DNA of 64,000 nucleotides from Myxocyprinus asiaticus (GCF_019703515.2 NC_059346.1:51606001-51670000); one strand, 5' to 3'; positions 36,014-48,887 are shown, counted from the first letter of the stretch. A program made the numbers and translations. The notes: generated by a model from the letters alone, not told the origin.

Positions 36014-36762
36014 GTTTACAGGTTTAACTTTGTTTGTATCTTTGCCTAAACGCTTTCGTAAAGTTTGTCCAAACGTTATTGATTTTTAATAAAACATTCC
36101 ATTTCAAGTAAGATTTATAAAACGCGATTTTTAAACTACAATAACCGTCACGAATTTAAAATCGAGAACAATTAAAATATTCAACGAAACAAGTTGACTA
36201 ATCAGAACTAACGATCCCGTTTGATCATGTTCGTTGGAAGCCGGCAATCCTAATCCACATATACAGTCGCTTTCCCATTTAAGACGTGCTGTTATTTCCT
36301 AATTCCAGAGGTGGAAAAACCTTCAAGCGCTCTGAATTTCTAAAGATTTCCATGTTTGCCTTCGCGATGGTGCGTCTGCGTCTAAAGCCGGGTGCTATTA
36401 ATACCCTTCTGTCTGTTCTACAACATCACATGAGTATTCATTGATCTTCAGCTTTATGTGTTAAAGGTGTATCGCCGCCATTCCTGTTTTCCACTCTGCG
36501 GCACACACTGGAGCATCTGTGGCGTGAACATGTGATACAACGTGACGTCACCAGGGCTTCACTCATCAGCTGTAATTAACCCTTCATGTGTTCAACTGAC
36601 ATCTGATGTGTTGTTGATTTGTCTTGAGTCTAAAATCTGTGATAGACAGCGTATTAACAAATGAGACTGAGATGCGCTTCTGCTAATAGTGCAACACATA
36701 CAGGCAAATAACATACACATACTATTATTTAGATGTCAGTATTCTTCACATTACATGCATCC
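36014..36762 (-). promoter_or_regulatory. slc37a2: slc37a2 5' UTR and promoter region
   Basis: Upstream of the slc37a2 start codon. Locally richer in GC and CpG than the surroundings (36230-36550), as expected for a housekeeping-type promoter. No individual element can be defended from sequence alone. Confidence 0.35.
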
Positions 36763-36766
36763 TTAA

Positions 36767-37429
36767 AGGAATAGTTCACCCAAAAATGAAAACTCTCTCA
36801 TCATTTACTCACCCTCATGTCATCCCAGATGTGTATGACTTTCTGTCTTCTGCAGAACACAAACAAAGGTTTTTAGAAGAATATTTCAGCTCTGTAGGTC
36901 CAAGTGAATGGGTGCCAAAATCTTGAAGCTTCAAAAGTCACATAAAGCAGCATAAAAGTAACCCATACAACTCCAGTGGTTAAATCTATATCTTCTGAAG
37001 CGATATGATAAGACAGATGTGTGTGAGAGACAGATCAATATTTAAATCCTTTTTTACTATAAATTCTCCTCCCTGCTCAGTCGATCTCCACTTTCACTTT
37101 CACATTCTTCTTGTGCAGGTAGGAGAGTTTATAGTGAAAAGGGATTTAAATATTGATCTGTTTCTGACCCACACTTATCATGTCGCTTCTTAAGATATGG
37201 ATTAAACCTCTAGAGTCTTATAGATTACTTTTATGCTGCCATAATGTTGTTTTTTGTGCATCAAAAGCCTGATCACCATTCACTTGCATTGTATGGACCA
37301 ACAGAGCTGAAATATTCTTCTAAAAATCTTAATTTGTGTTCAGCAGAAGAAAGGAAGTCATACACATCTGGGATGGCATGAGGGTGAGTAAATGATGAGT
37401 GAATTTTCAGTTTTGTGTGAACTATCCCT
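36767..37429. mobile_element. Palindromic MITE with TTAA target duplication
   Basis: Left AGGAATAGTTCACCC and right gtgaactatccct, flanked by TTAA at 36763-36766 and 37430-37433. The arms carry the family motif catcatttactcaccctcat and its inverse. About 660 bp, a long member. Confidence 0.75.
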
Positions 37430-37496
37430 TTAAGGTTTTATAACTGATTTCCTTTTGTTTACTGAGTGTCTTAAATGTTTTAATAATAATAAAAAA

Positions 37497-37499
<3 letters not shown>

Positions 37500-37547
<48 letters not shown>
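37500..37547. repeat. (TA)n microsatellite
   Basis: About 24 TA units directly abutting the palindromic element at 37548. Confidence 0.9.
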
Positions 37548-37550
<3 letters not shown>

Positions 37551-37852
37551 GTGCTGGTCATATAATTAGAATATCATCAAAAAGTTGATTTATTTCACTA
37601 ATTCCATTCAAAAAGTGAAACTTGTATATTATATTCATTCATTACACACAGACTGATATATTTCAAATGTTTATTTCTTTTAATTTTGATGATTATAACT
37701 GACAACTAAGGAAAATCCCAAATTCAGTATCTCAGAAAATTAGAATATATATACATATATTATATATATTATTAATATACAAGTTTCAATTTTTGAATGG
37801 AATTAGTGAAATCAACTTTTTGATGATATTCTAATTATATGACCAGCACCTG
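37548..37852. mobile_element. 305-bp palindromic Tc1-type MITE
   Basis: CAGGTGCTGGTCATATAATT and the following 70 or so bases are repeated inverted at the right end (aattatatgaccagcacctg), flanked by TA. Almost the whole element can fold into one hairpin. No coding sequence. Confidence 0.85.
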
Positions 37853-38293
37853 TATATAAATGTACTATTTCATTTGCTAAAGATATGAATATAATTGAAA
37901 ATGAGTATTTCAATTGCTGTCCTTATTCTTCTTTTTTATTTTCTTATTTTTTTTTGTCGTCTTTGTAACCCCTGCTGCTATGTGGATGTCTTTGGTTTAT
38001 ATGTGTATTGTTCTGCAAAAAGTAAAAAAAAATAAAAAAATAAAAGTGCTCTCTTCACTATTAAATAATAAAACAAAATAACCCTTCATGTTCTGTGAAT
38101 TGGAGGAACAATTCTTTATTTGTTTTACCATTTTAGTTATTTAAGATTGTGAAGAATTTGCAAACCTATATGTTGAAAAAAAAAAAAAAAGGGATGTGTG
38201 ATCAGTGTATTTTATTTTAAAGATATTTTGGAATGTGCAGTTAAGTTTTACTTGGAAAATGTCATATATCCTACATAAAAAAAATAGTCTCCT

Positions 38294-38778
38294 TGTAAAC
38301 CGAATTTCTTTTTTTTCTTATTTTTTAAAAATTTGATCCCCTTTTCTCCCAAATTGGAATGCCCAATTCCCACTACTTAGTAGGTCCTCGTGGTGGCGTG
38401 GTTACTCACCTCAATCCGGGTAGTGGAGGACAAGTCTCAGTTGCCTCCGCTTCTGAGACAGTCAATCCGCACATCTTATCATGTGACTCATTGTGCATGA
38501 CACTGCAGAGACTCACAGCATGTGGAGGCTCATGCTACTATCCGCGATCCACGTACAACTTACCACACACCCAACTGAGAGCGAGAACCACTAATCACGA
38601 CCACGAGGAGATTACCACATGCGACTCTACCCTCCTTAGCAACCAAGCCAATTTGGTTGCTTAGGAGACCTGGCTGGAGTCACTCAGCACACCCTGGATT
38701 CGAACTCGTGACTCCAGGGGTGGTAGTCAGCGTCAATACTCGCTGAGCTACCCAGGCCCCCTGTAAACCGAATTTCTT
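38294..38778 (-). mobile_element. tRNA-derived SINE, copy 1, with 17-bp target duplication
   Basis: The SINE body (38311-38761) reads on the minus strand. The tRNA-like head at about 38760-38685 has an A box (GGGTAGCTCAGCGAG) and a B box (GAGTTCGAATCC). A roughly 300 bp conserved body and an A/T-rich tail follow at the left. It is flanked by perfect direct repeats tgtaaaccgaatttctt (38294-38310 and 38762-38778). It lies between slc37a2 and ccdc15. An open frame across it is fortuitous. Confidence 0.92.
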
Positions 38779-39323
38779 ACATTTTACAAATAACTGAATC
38801 ATATGTAAACGTTTTGGGGAAATAGCACTGAAAACATAAAGGAACTGTAACACACGGCCCTCTTGTGGATTATTGGCTTTTTTTTTTAAACGTTGGCAAC
38901 AGCAGACAAAAGACACCAATGTTCAATACACAGATAAATTAATTATTACTAATAATCAGAATTAACAATTCTTCCACCAAGTAAAATATTTCCTTAGGCC
39001 ATTTGCTATGTTCTGAATTGTTTCCAGTACAAAATGTTATATTTCAAACTAAAATAACATTTTGACTGGAAATTAGGACTGCTGTCTGGAAAGGAAATGA
39101 ATACTTCCTTATTTCCACAGACACTCACAGACAAAACGTGTAGTTTACTTTATATTCATGGACTTCTCTTTTAAATACTAAAACGTTTGACCAGGTTGAT
39201 TGTTCTTCTCTTGAATGATGGTCAATGTAGAGAATAAAAGTTACTGTAAGAGTTACAGTGGGGATGCCACATATTTTCACGCAAAAAAATAAATGCAAGC
39301 AAATAATTTATTTTATAATTTTG

Positions 39324-39774
39324 CAGTGTTGGGTAAGTTACTAAAAAAGAAATGCCTAACTACTTCTCTAAAATTATAATCAGATTACTTCACTGATTAT
39401 TTCATTGAAAAAGTAATCACATTACTATTTACTTTTAATTTACTTTCTAAAACACTTGTCAATTTTGTTTTCTACTCAACAAATTCAAAATGTCTATTTT
39501 CTTCTTGTTCGTTGTCGCACACCCTTCAGCTGTCACAGAAACGCAAACAGACGTACATATGAATTCACATTTTAATTGTATTATACATAAATACTTTTAT
39601 TTTAGAAAATTTGTAACCCAAGTAATGTACTTAAAAGTAATTACTTTTTTTGAATGTCAGTAACGGTAATCTGATTACAAGAATTAAATGTAATGCGTTA
39701 CACTAATTTCTGTGCCTAAAAGTAATTAGATTACAGTAACTTATTACTTTGCAATCCAATTACACCCAACACTG
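39324..39774. mobile_element. hAT-like MITE
   Basis: CAGTGTTGGGTAAGTTACT at the left and cccaacactg inverted at the right. Eight-base flanks taattttg / taattatg differ at one position, consistent with a hAT-type 8-bp duplication. Rich in aagtaatNagattac arms. Non-coding. Confidence 0.75.
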
Positions 39775-40026
39775 TAATTATGGCAGTTCAGTTCAATAAG
39801 ATTTATTCTCAAAATGTACAGCAGTTGTAAGATCGATCAAATACAAGTTTATTAAGGAAAACATTAAAAATGTCGGTCACATTGGGGTATACTGTTTTAT
39901 TTAAAAAACAATCAGAAAATGTCACACCATGTACACAGTAAGTAAATGCCACATAACACTTGTGGCTCTCCAATTTTAAAACATACTCAATATTTTTATT
40001 AATGACTCAAAAGAGATGACAACTAA

Positions 40027-43000
40027 TCATTTCCTTTGAAAATGGACATGTGTAGAGGCTGCTTTACAGGTGGAGACATACTGTCCAAGACTCATTTCCT
40101 TCACATCACAGCTTAGCAGGACAGACTGCAGAGCTTGAGCATATGCTGCCAGAAAAACAAAAACACATAAAATTTATGTGCTTGAGTGCACATTTTCAAT
40201 TTACAAAAACTGGCCAATGTAAGAAAAGTAGGGCAAAGTGGCCAAGGAATTATTCCAATTTAATTAATAACTGGTTGCTCTTGTTATAAAGTAAGGCTGC
40301 ATCTATGATAAAGTAAATCCATGATTCCACTTCAAAATGTCTTGTAAAAATACTCATAGGTTAAGACATGTCATGGAATGTGGAAAAACAGAAGAGACCC
40401 CACATGTACCGATTGTCAACTCATGCTACTGCGAGTAACACTGTGTCCTAACTAGGTGTGATGTGTCAAGGGGCCAGCAACGAAGAATTTGCCCGTTCAC
40501 ACTAAAAGCGAAAATATAATCAATAAATATGATATTGTATTGCATATATAATTTTTGTTATATGTTTATGGCTTAATAACATAACTTGTACTATTTACAG
40601 GTATTTACATTGATTTGTTGAACATGTGTTAAAAATCTGCACTGTCTCTTTAAGAAAGACATTTCTGTAAACAGAGTCTTTAAATGAGCGCATGTTAACG
40701 AGAGAGGACTCGAATGGCTGTATCTCATCTGTCCTATGTGTGATTAGAATTAAATGGTTCTTTTTTGTTGTTTTTGATCAACAACTGACTGTAGAGAACT
40801 GAAAGGGTATTAAAAGAGACATTATTCAATGACAAATGGGTCGCATTTATGCTGCCTTTATGTGCTTTTTGGAGCTTCAAAGTTTTTGACCCCATTCATT
40901 TGCATTTTATGGACCAGCAGAAGAAAGAAAGTCATACACATCGGGGATGGCATGAGGGTGAGTAAATGATGAGAAAGTTTTTGGGTGAACTACCCCTTTA
41001 AAACAAGCTTTGATCTAAAGGATCTAAAGGTGCTTAAGTGCTTTTTAAATGAAGACAATTCTGGTCAATACATAATTCCCACATTTCCATATGTGTTACT
41101 TCACAGTTTAGATGACTTTTCTATAATCCAAATGGTGCGCCCAGCAAAAATAAAGCAGCTTTTTCCTCTAAGAGTCTTCAACTCATGTGAGAGTACATGA
41201 TTTTAAACATATATTTCAAAAGAACATTTCTTTCGGTTTAAATGTTTAGCAATCACTGAGTGAAACTTTATGGAGCGACTGAATTCTCTCTTCTTGCATG
41301 TCATATCCTCAAAAAAAAATAAAAAAATAATAATAATAAAAAAAAAAAAATCGAATGACAATTTTATCTAAACAAGTGTAATAGAAATTGTAATACTATA
41401 TACTAAGTAATATGTAATCACGATCGTACATTAAGTCTTAAGTGAATATACTGTGTGTTTTCTGTGTTTCTCTCTGTGTGCATGACTAAACTCACTCCCT
41501 GCACCTGTGGAGATAATAGTGGCCTCGCACCCCCGCCTTCAGTTGAAGCTGTCTCAAGGGTGGGGGCGGCTAACCCCAGAGAGAAACAAATGATTACTGT
41601 ATGTCAGTCTGTTATCAGGAATGCTGAATGATGGAATCCAGCTGCCTCCTAGGGCCTATCTACATTGGAGAGTTTAGGGGTTGCTTCGCTCATTACCTGA
41701 GAATGAGTCCACTTGCAAGTGTGTTTATTAAATACTTATTAGAAAGGCACCTCAATCTCTGAGTCTTTTATTACAGAATTTCCACCACAAGCAATTCACC
41801 TTTTGGATTGTTGTAGAAGACGCAGTTGTTGGCACAGGTATCAGGATGGGAATCCCAGAAAGTGTCTCCACAGCAACAAAGAGGGGGCAGCTCTACTTTA
41901 TCCTTTTCTAGTTTCTCTTTTATTAGAGCCTGCGTGGCATCAATGTACCTGTCAAAAAACATAAGAACACAAGCCATCATAGCATTTTAAAATAATCATG
42001 ATGTTTACGATGTAGAACAATAGATTTTATGCTGTGTTTACAGTTAGGTAAGTGCAATGATGAACATACTCATAACAAGATCATTCATACTGGATGTTTA
42101 AAGTATATACCTTTTAGTCTCTTTAATTCTCTTTGTCCTGTGTCTTCGCTCTACCTCCTCTGCCACCTCCTCCTCATCCAGTCTCAATCGCTCCAAAATC
42201 AAATGCTCCCTCTCAGCCATCTCCTTTATTTGTTCTTCCTGCCGTCGCTGCCTCTCCATATTCATCTCCTCTGCTTTCCTGAGTTGTTCTTTTTCATTCT
42301 TAATCCTAAACACAGCAAAAAAGTACTCAGAGTTTCTAAGTGAAGATGGCATAATTTAAGGCTCAACATTAAGTTCTTAACTGAACAGTCTTAACACACA
42401 CGCAGTCTTAACTGAATTCATGTTTCTCATGATCTTAAAGGAATAGTTTCAGAATATCTCAGCTCTGTAGGTCCATACAATGCAAGTGGATGGTGATCAG
42501 AACTTTGAAGCTCCACAAAGCACATAAAGGCAGCATAAAAGTAACCCATACGACTCCAGTGGTTTAATCCATGTCTTCTTAAGCGATCCAATCTGTTTTG
42601 GGTGAGAACAGACCAAAATATAACTCTTTTTCACTATATGTCTTGCCATAGCAGTCTCTAGGCATGACCATGATTTTAAGCTTGATTACACTTCATCGTG
42701 CTGATGCATGCGACGGGCTCTAGATGGTGCTAGGAAGTGTAATCAAGCTTGAAATAAGAATTTATAGTGAAAAAGGAGTTACATTTTGGTCTGTTCTCAC
42801 CCTAAACCGATTAAATTGCTTCAGGAGACATGGATTAAACAACTAGAGTCATATGGATTACTTTTATGCTGCCTTTATGCGTTTTTTTGGAGCTTCAAAG
42901 TTTTGACCCCATTCATTTGCATTGTATGGACCTACAGAGCTGAAATATTCTTCTAAAAACCTTCGTTTGTGTTCTGCAGAAGAAAAAAAGTCGTACATAT

Positions 43001-46000
43001 CTGGGATGGCATGAGGGCGAGTAAAGAATTTCAATTTTTGGGTGAACTATCCCTTTAAAAAATAATTTTGATCAAAAGGATCTAAAGGTGCTTAAGTGCT
43101 TTTTAAATGAAGACAGTTTTGGTTTGTATACCAGTTTTGGTCGCTACATAATTCCCACTATTATTCTAAAAAGTCAGTGAGTCGAAACATTGACTGGTAG
43201 TGTATTTCAGTGCTCAGTCATTTTACAGTTACTAGTCAGTCATGTAAATTTCTGTGCATCATAGCCTGACTAGTACAGAAGAGAAAACAAAAGAGAAGTG
43301 AGCAACAATCATGCGGAAAGGGATGGAAATAGACAGTGTTGTGACTTTTAAGTAGCAGTCAGTTTAGGAACATGTAAATGTAAGAGTCTCGTGAGCATGT
43401 GGTGAGGTTCAACCTAGCAGTTTTCTTCAGATGTTTCCTGTATTTTTGGTGCTCCTTCACTTGCTCTCTCTCAATGTCCATAAAGAGACGACGATGCATG
43501 AGGAACTGAGACTGCCTCTGAAACAATGCATTTTGTCCTTTAAAACAACCGTGCAGCTTTATGTGAATCTGTTATGCTTTTTAGTTGCATACTATGCTTA
43601 CAAAGTAGTAAAGACATTGAAGACAACATTGATCAACATGTTTGTTTCTTCATTCAAAGAAGTTTTGCATGTCTCTAATAATAGAAAATATACAACTGAC
43701 TACCTGACAAAACTTTTAAAGACGAGACACCAAGCTGAATAAGGTGTGATTTCCTACCTGCCTCTTTAACTCTTCCTGACTTTCATGAGGCCACAGCACT
43801 TGGGAAGATCTGTAGTCTGTACAGGAACCAGTTAGATATGGCTCTCTGAACCTCTTCTCATATGCCTGAAGTCAAACCAACACATATTCAGTACATGAAC
43901 ATCAAAGGCAGTTTTGTATAATAATATCATATTGTGTCAAAATCTGATTCAGAAGGCGAGCCAAATTTGAAGTTGATGTAAGCCTCCAGAGCAAGACACT
44001 TTTTACTGTTTGCATAACGTCTAGTCCACATTACAGCATATTCTAGCCAATAAGTGTGCGCTTGGATCAGAAGGGATCATTTAAGCAACAAACCACAATT
44101 TGCTTTTTTACAAGACCATTAAAAAGATAGTTCCCCCAAATAAAAAAAATTGTCTCATCATTTACTCACCCTCATGCCATCCCAGATGTGTATGAATTTC
44201 TTTCTTCTGCTGAACACAAAGATTTTTAGATGGAAAGATATGATATGTGTGGGTGAGAAACAGATCAATATTTAAGTCCTTTTTTAATATAAATGTCCAC
44301 TTTCACTTTCACATACTTCTTTTGTTTTTGACGATTTGCATTCTTCGTGCATATCGCCACCTACTGGGCAGGGAGGATAATTTATAGTAAAAAAGGACTT
44401 AAATATTGATCTGTTTCTCACCCACACCTATCATATCACTTCAGAAGATATAGATTTAACCACAGGCGTTGTAGGGATTATTTTTATGCTGCCTTGATAT
44501 GCTTTTTGGAGCTTCAAAGTTCTGGTCACCATTCACTTGCATTGTATGGACCTACAGAGCTGAAATATTCTTCTAAAAATCTTAATTTGTGTTCTGCAGA
44601 AGAAAGAAAGTCATACACATCTGAGATGTCATGAGGGTGAGTAAATGATGACAGAATTTTTATTTTTGGTTGAGCTATTTCTTTAAAGGCTGATAGAAAT
44701 GAATTACATAGAATATCGTGCTACAAATTGGTAGCCTGTTCAAATAATGGCACTGGAGTGTTCATAACAGAAAACACTGAAATTAGCTGAAAATACGTAG
44801 ACTTTGCCAACAGAAGATTGTCGCACCATATCATTCTGAAATGTTACTGTTTTGCTTCTTTGCCAGTTTAAATGAAGAAGCTGATCGTTTTGTCCCGCCA
44901 GTGGTAACTCATCCTGCTCATTTTCCTCTCCTGCATCATTTGCACCTTCAGTATAATCCTTTTCATCTCCCGAAATGTGTGATTCAGGTTTCTGTTTGTA
45001 ACAAAAGGCAAATATATTAAAAATAAGACAGGCCAATCTCAGAAAATGGTTCAAAATGAATTATGCATGACTCACATCTCTTGCTGGCGATATTTTCCAT
45101 ATCCCACCAGGTAGCTGTGATAATTCATCTCCATCTTGTATTGTTTGACAGGCAGCAAGTCTGTGCCTCACCTGCCTCATGACTTTGCTGACCTGGAAAA
45201 AGTGACAAGAAATTAGCATTTTACATCTATATATTGCCAAAAACATGCATACAGTATAATCCATGTCAATGTAAATGACTCATACTGTGACACAGTAAAT
45301 ACTCGTACATGATGAGTATGCTGATTGGAAGCGACAGCCTCCATCCCCTGATCACTGGCACAGCGAGAGTTAGGACTACAAATAGCTAGCTCCCCATGTG
45401 CCCAGAATGGGAACAGATTTTTTTGAGGTGTGAGGCGCTGGGCTGCTTTGCTGGTTTGTTGAAATACTCTGCCCGCACATTCAACCTAAAAAAAATGAAG
45501 ATAGCTTCACACAAAAGCGACAATGTTTGCATGTTTGCAATCACTGTGCTAAATTCTGAGAGTGGACAAATTTGGACATTGCACTGGCATGCAAGTCATA
45601 TCTCTAAGATAGGGTTTGACAATAAAACAATAAAACCATCTTCTGTTACTCATTAAAGGAATCGTACCATCATAAATTACTTACCCTCTTGTTGTTCCAA
45701 ACCTTTTCTTTCTTTCATGGAACACAAAAGGAGATGTTAGGCAGAATGACAGCCTCATTCACTACTCACTTCCATTGTATAGAAAAAATATGCAATGAAA
45801 GTGAATGGTGACTGAGACTGACATACTGCCTAACATCTCCTTTTGTGTCCCACGGAAGACAGAAAATCATATGGGGTTTGGAACAACACGAGGGTGATTA
45901 AATGACAGAACTGTCCCATTAACAAACATTTCTTACAGTCTCGTATGATTTCAGCAACTGCTGTTGCTTGCGCAGACGGGCCTGCTGAGACACCCGTTTG

Positions 46001-47303
46001 CGAACTGCATCCTGGAATCTGCGCAGACTGTCTTCTTTCTCTCGTCGGGTCTCTTCCAGAAGCTCTTCCGTGAGCACGGCACGAATCTGTCTCACACATA
46101 TGGTTAGTTACACTACACCATACATGCATTGGTGTACAAAAGTCTGAGACCACTAGTGAAAATGCTTCTAATTTTTCAGTTTTCTACTTTAATAAACAAA
46201 AAATCTAATTTTGATCTATGTTATCCCAGAGTGATTTCCAAAGAGCATTGTGTTATTCAAAGGAAGCGAGGCAATCTGACCTTTTGTACAAGGAGTTAAA
46301 TAAATATTCCAGGTTCAATCTAAGTTAAATTCAACTGACAGCATTTGTGGCATAAAGTGTAAGTTTAGAGTGACCTTACAGTGAGGCACTTACAATGGAA
46401 GTGAATGGGGGCCAATTTTTGGAGGGTTTAAAGGCAGAAACGTGAAGCTTATAATGTTAAAACTCATGTATTATTTGAGCTGTAAAGTTGTTTAAATCAT
46501 CGTTTTAGCAGAATTACAGTGTTTACGTGTTGCGTCATCATGGTAATAGAGTTGTAAAGTTGGCTATAACTTTACACAGAAAAGGTAAGTGATTGTATCA
46601 CAGTAAAATCATGTTAACACACATATTGTTTATGTCTTGTGTCTATACTTTTGAAACAGTGAGTATTTTAATGTTTACAGATTGGCCCCATTCACATCCA
46701 TTGTAAGTGCTTCACTGCTTTTTTTTAAAGAAAAGGAGGAGTGAGTCGAAATTCATTTTTGTGGTAATCAAAATTATGCCATAAATGTTGTCGATTGAGT
46801 TTAACTTGTATTGAACCCGGACTATTCTTTTAACATGCTCAATGTTACAAATTTGCTCACCAATTTGATATCTGACCTAGAAACAGTGCAATATGGAAAT
46901 AGAAACAGTGAAACATCCTAAATATTTCTACTTCATCTTACAATAGAGCTTTTACACATAAAATATTAAAACTTCTTTGTTTTTTTCCAGGTTTAAATAA
47001 ATGACATTTTCCAATGTGGCCTCAGACTTGGACGTTGTCCAGTGCATAAGTATAACTGACATTGTGAGCACCATGCTTCAATTACAGCTCATTGCGATAT
47101 CTTACCCCGGGATGCTCTTGACACTCATCTGCACTCTCTACCCAAGCGCCCACAGGCACCACAGCCTCATTCCTCTCTGCCAAAACCTTCACATCTTTGG
47201 CCTTTCTTCTGTTTGCTGAGGTTATCTTTTTATTGTCTTTTACGCGGTTTCTTTGTGCTATCGAAGAGCAGCCATTTTCTCTAGTTGTCCTTGGTTGATT
47301 CAT
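40027..47303 (-). CDS. ccdc15: Coiled-coil domain-containing protein 15
   Basis: Centriole protein, reported in mammals to act in the centriole lumen and in ciliogenesis. Coding exons 5' to 3': 47303-47106, 46086-45937, 45485-45309, 45192-45076, 44991-44797, 43865-43758, 43517-43414, 42305-42111, 41948-41800, 40145-40027 (503 aa; phases close). The family hallmark DVKVLAERNEAVVPVGAWVE is at residues 37-56. A basic coiled coil follows (about 67-116), then RHRLAACQTI in exon 4, an acidic exon 5 and a long charged coiled coil (about 316-415). A Cys/His cluster lies at 439-457 (LCCCGDTFWDSHPDTCANNC), with a final AYAQALQSVLLSCDV. The exon 5 donor could also be 12... nt-scale shifted (44803 instead of 44797, two codons fewer). 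The protein is about half the length of the human one, whose extra length is a central DQ-rich repeat. MITEs sit in introns. Confidence 0.93.
40830..40996. repeat. Half copy of the TTAA-type MITE
   Basis: Only the right arm is present, ending tttttgggtgaactacccc before TTTAAA. In the ccdc15 intron between 41800 and 40145. Confidence 0.55.
42439..43054. mobile_element. TTAA-type MITE in ccdc15 intron
   Basis: Left aggaatagttt and right ttgggtgaactatccct, flanked by TTAA (42435-42438, 43055-43058). A central palindrome includes aagcttgattacacttc and its inverse. Confidence 0.72.
44123..44682. mobile_element. TTAA-type MITE in ccdc15 intron
   Basis: Diverged ends aagatagttccccca and ttggttgagctatttc, between TTAA at 44119-44122 and 44683-44686. 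Carries the internal block cgccacctactgggcaggga. Confidence 0.68.
45650..45918. repeat. Palindromic MITE remnant
   Basis: ttccaaacc...ttcatggaacacaaaaggagatg at the left is mirrored by catctccttttgtgtcccacgg...ggtttggaacaac at the right. In the ccdc15 intron just before the exon at 46086-45937. Confidence 0.5.
46130..47045. repeat. GTCTGAGACCAC-type inverted-repeat element
   Basis: The left end tacaaaagtctgagaccact is inverted at the right as gtggcctcagacttggacg. Related to the cluster at 18.4-21.0 kb. In the first ccdc15 intron; non-coding. Confidence 0.5.
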
Positions 47304-47628
47304 TTTCTCACAACACTCGCTGATGTTGATAATAACTGTCAGTGGTTTTGTGGGAGTCACTTGTGGGAGGATAAGATTTCATTCGTCTAAAAGGGCGTCA
47401 TTCAAATGGTGTTGTAGCGATTCGGTCACGCCTGCTGTACTTTTCAATTTGAGTTCGATGGGGAAAAGAATACCGGCACATTTTAGTTCCACGTTGATTA
47501 TTATTTATTCCTAGACCTGACCGAAACAATTATTTGTAACGAGTATTTGGACACTTTCTGGTGGACACATGTTAGTGGGACATGTACACAGTTAATGTGA
47601 TGAACTTCACCTGTGGTTACTCTGTGGT

Positions 47629-48463
47629 TGGGAGGGTTACTTTTGAAATGTATTCCACTACAGATTACAGAATACATGCTGTAAAATGTAATTTGTAACA
47701 TATTCCATTAGATTACTCAAGGTCAGTAACGTATTCTAAATACTTTGGATTACTTCTTCAGCACTGGTAGATTTTTTCACTTGTTTTGACTATAAAAACT
47801 CTGCCAGTACAGTAAGACAAAATACACATGTTAAAAATACATTCTCTGAAAAACCTAAATATCTTATGCAGTGTTGTTTCTAAAACAAGATCTTGTTTTA
47901 AGGATTTTTAGATATTTTTACAGGAAAACAATAAAAAAAATTATTATCAAGAATATGATTTTTGCCCTAATATCAAAGGTCTTACTAGAAAAAAAAGAAA
48001 TTATGATCCAACGTGAATTTTCTTGATAAAAAAATATGATCGTGCCTGGTAACATGTGCATGTAAAATGGCTAGAAATAGCATTTTAGCTTAGCGTAAAG
48101 CTGACAGTTTACACAAGGTTTATTTCTATTTCTTCTGCTCCAAACTTACTTCAAACTTACTTCTCTGTCTGCTCGTATGAATGTAACACATCACGAAAGT
48201 GTTTCACCGCTGTTCAAATGCACTTTGGATCACATCATTTATATGTATAAATGTTTTCCATCTGAAAGGACTAAATATTAAATAAAACAAATGACAATAA
48301 AATGCAAAGTAATCTCTTCAGTAATCAAAATACTTTTTGAATGTAACTGTATTCTAATTACCAATGATTTAAATTGTAACTGTAGTGGAATACAGTTACT
48401 TATATTTTGTATTTTAAATATACGTAATCCCGTTACATGTATTCCGTTACTCCCCAACCTTAA
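47629..48463. mobile_element. Non-autonomous hAT-like element, copy 1
   Basis: Starts ggttgggagggttactttt and ends cgttactccccaacctta. It matches the element at 61529-62695 in inverted orientation, including tagcttagcgtaaagct and cagcactggtagatttttt. The flanks belong to a TTTGGACA-family repeat that it interrupts. Confidence 0.65.
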
Positions 48464-48694
48464 TTCTACTAGGACACTTGTGTGAACTTGAGGGGAACTG
48501 ACTTCACTCTGATACTGACACTGGGACAAGTTGGGTAGAAGTGATCACAAAAATAGCTTAAGACGTTAGTTATGAGAAAAGGTCTTGCACCTTGGTTTTA
48601 TATTTTAATTTAATGCAAAATCCAAAAGAGAGGGGAAGCTTGCACACAATGTGTAGAAAAAGTCTTTCAACTTTTGAGTTTACTGAGAGGCCAA

Positions 48695-48737
48695 AAAGTG
48701 CAAAAAAAAAAAAAAAAAAAAAAAACCCCAAAAAAAC

Positions 48738-48780
<43 letters not shown>
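48695..48780. repeat. A-rich run followed by (TA)n
   Basis: Poly-A of about 25 bases, then a few C, then about 18 TA units. Confidence 0.85.
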
Positions 48781-48783
<3 letters not shown>

Positions 48784-48887
48784 CTTGGAAATATAAGCCC
48801 TTTCAGTATTTGGCACGGATGTCTTTACAGCTTTTGTTCTGCTGTTGGTTTACTAAATTTAATGCAAAGAAATTGAGACATTAAGAA

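Noticed and set aside
38359..38664. 101-codon plus-strand frame, with a near copy at 59147-59452
   Set aside because: Both lie wholly inside the two SINE copies and read the antisense of the repeat body. Similarity between them reflects the SINE, not a protein family.
38685..38760. A genuine tRNA gene
   Set aside because: A and B boxes are present, but the sequence is joined to a SINE body and tail with target duplications and lacks a convincing cloverleaf, so it is the head of a retroposon.
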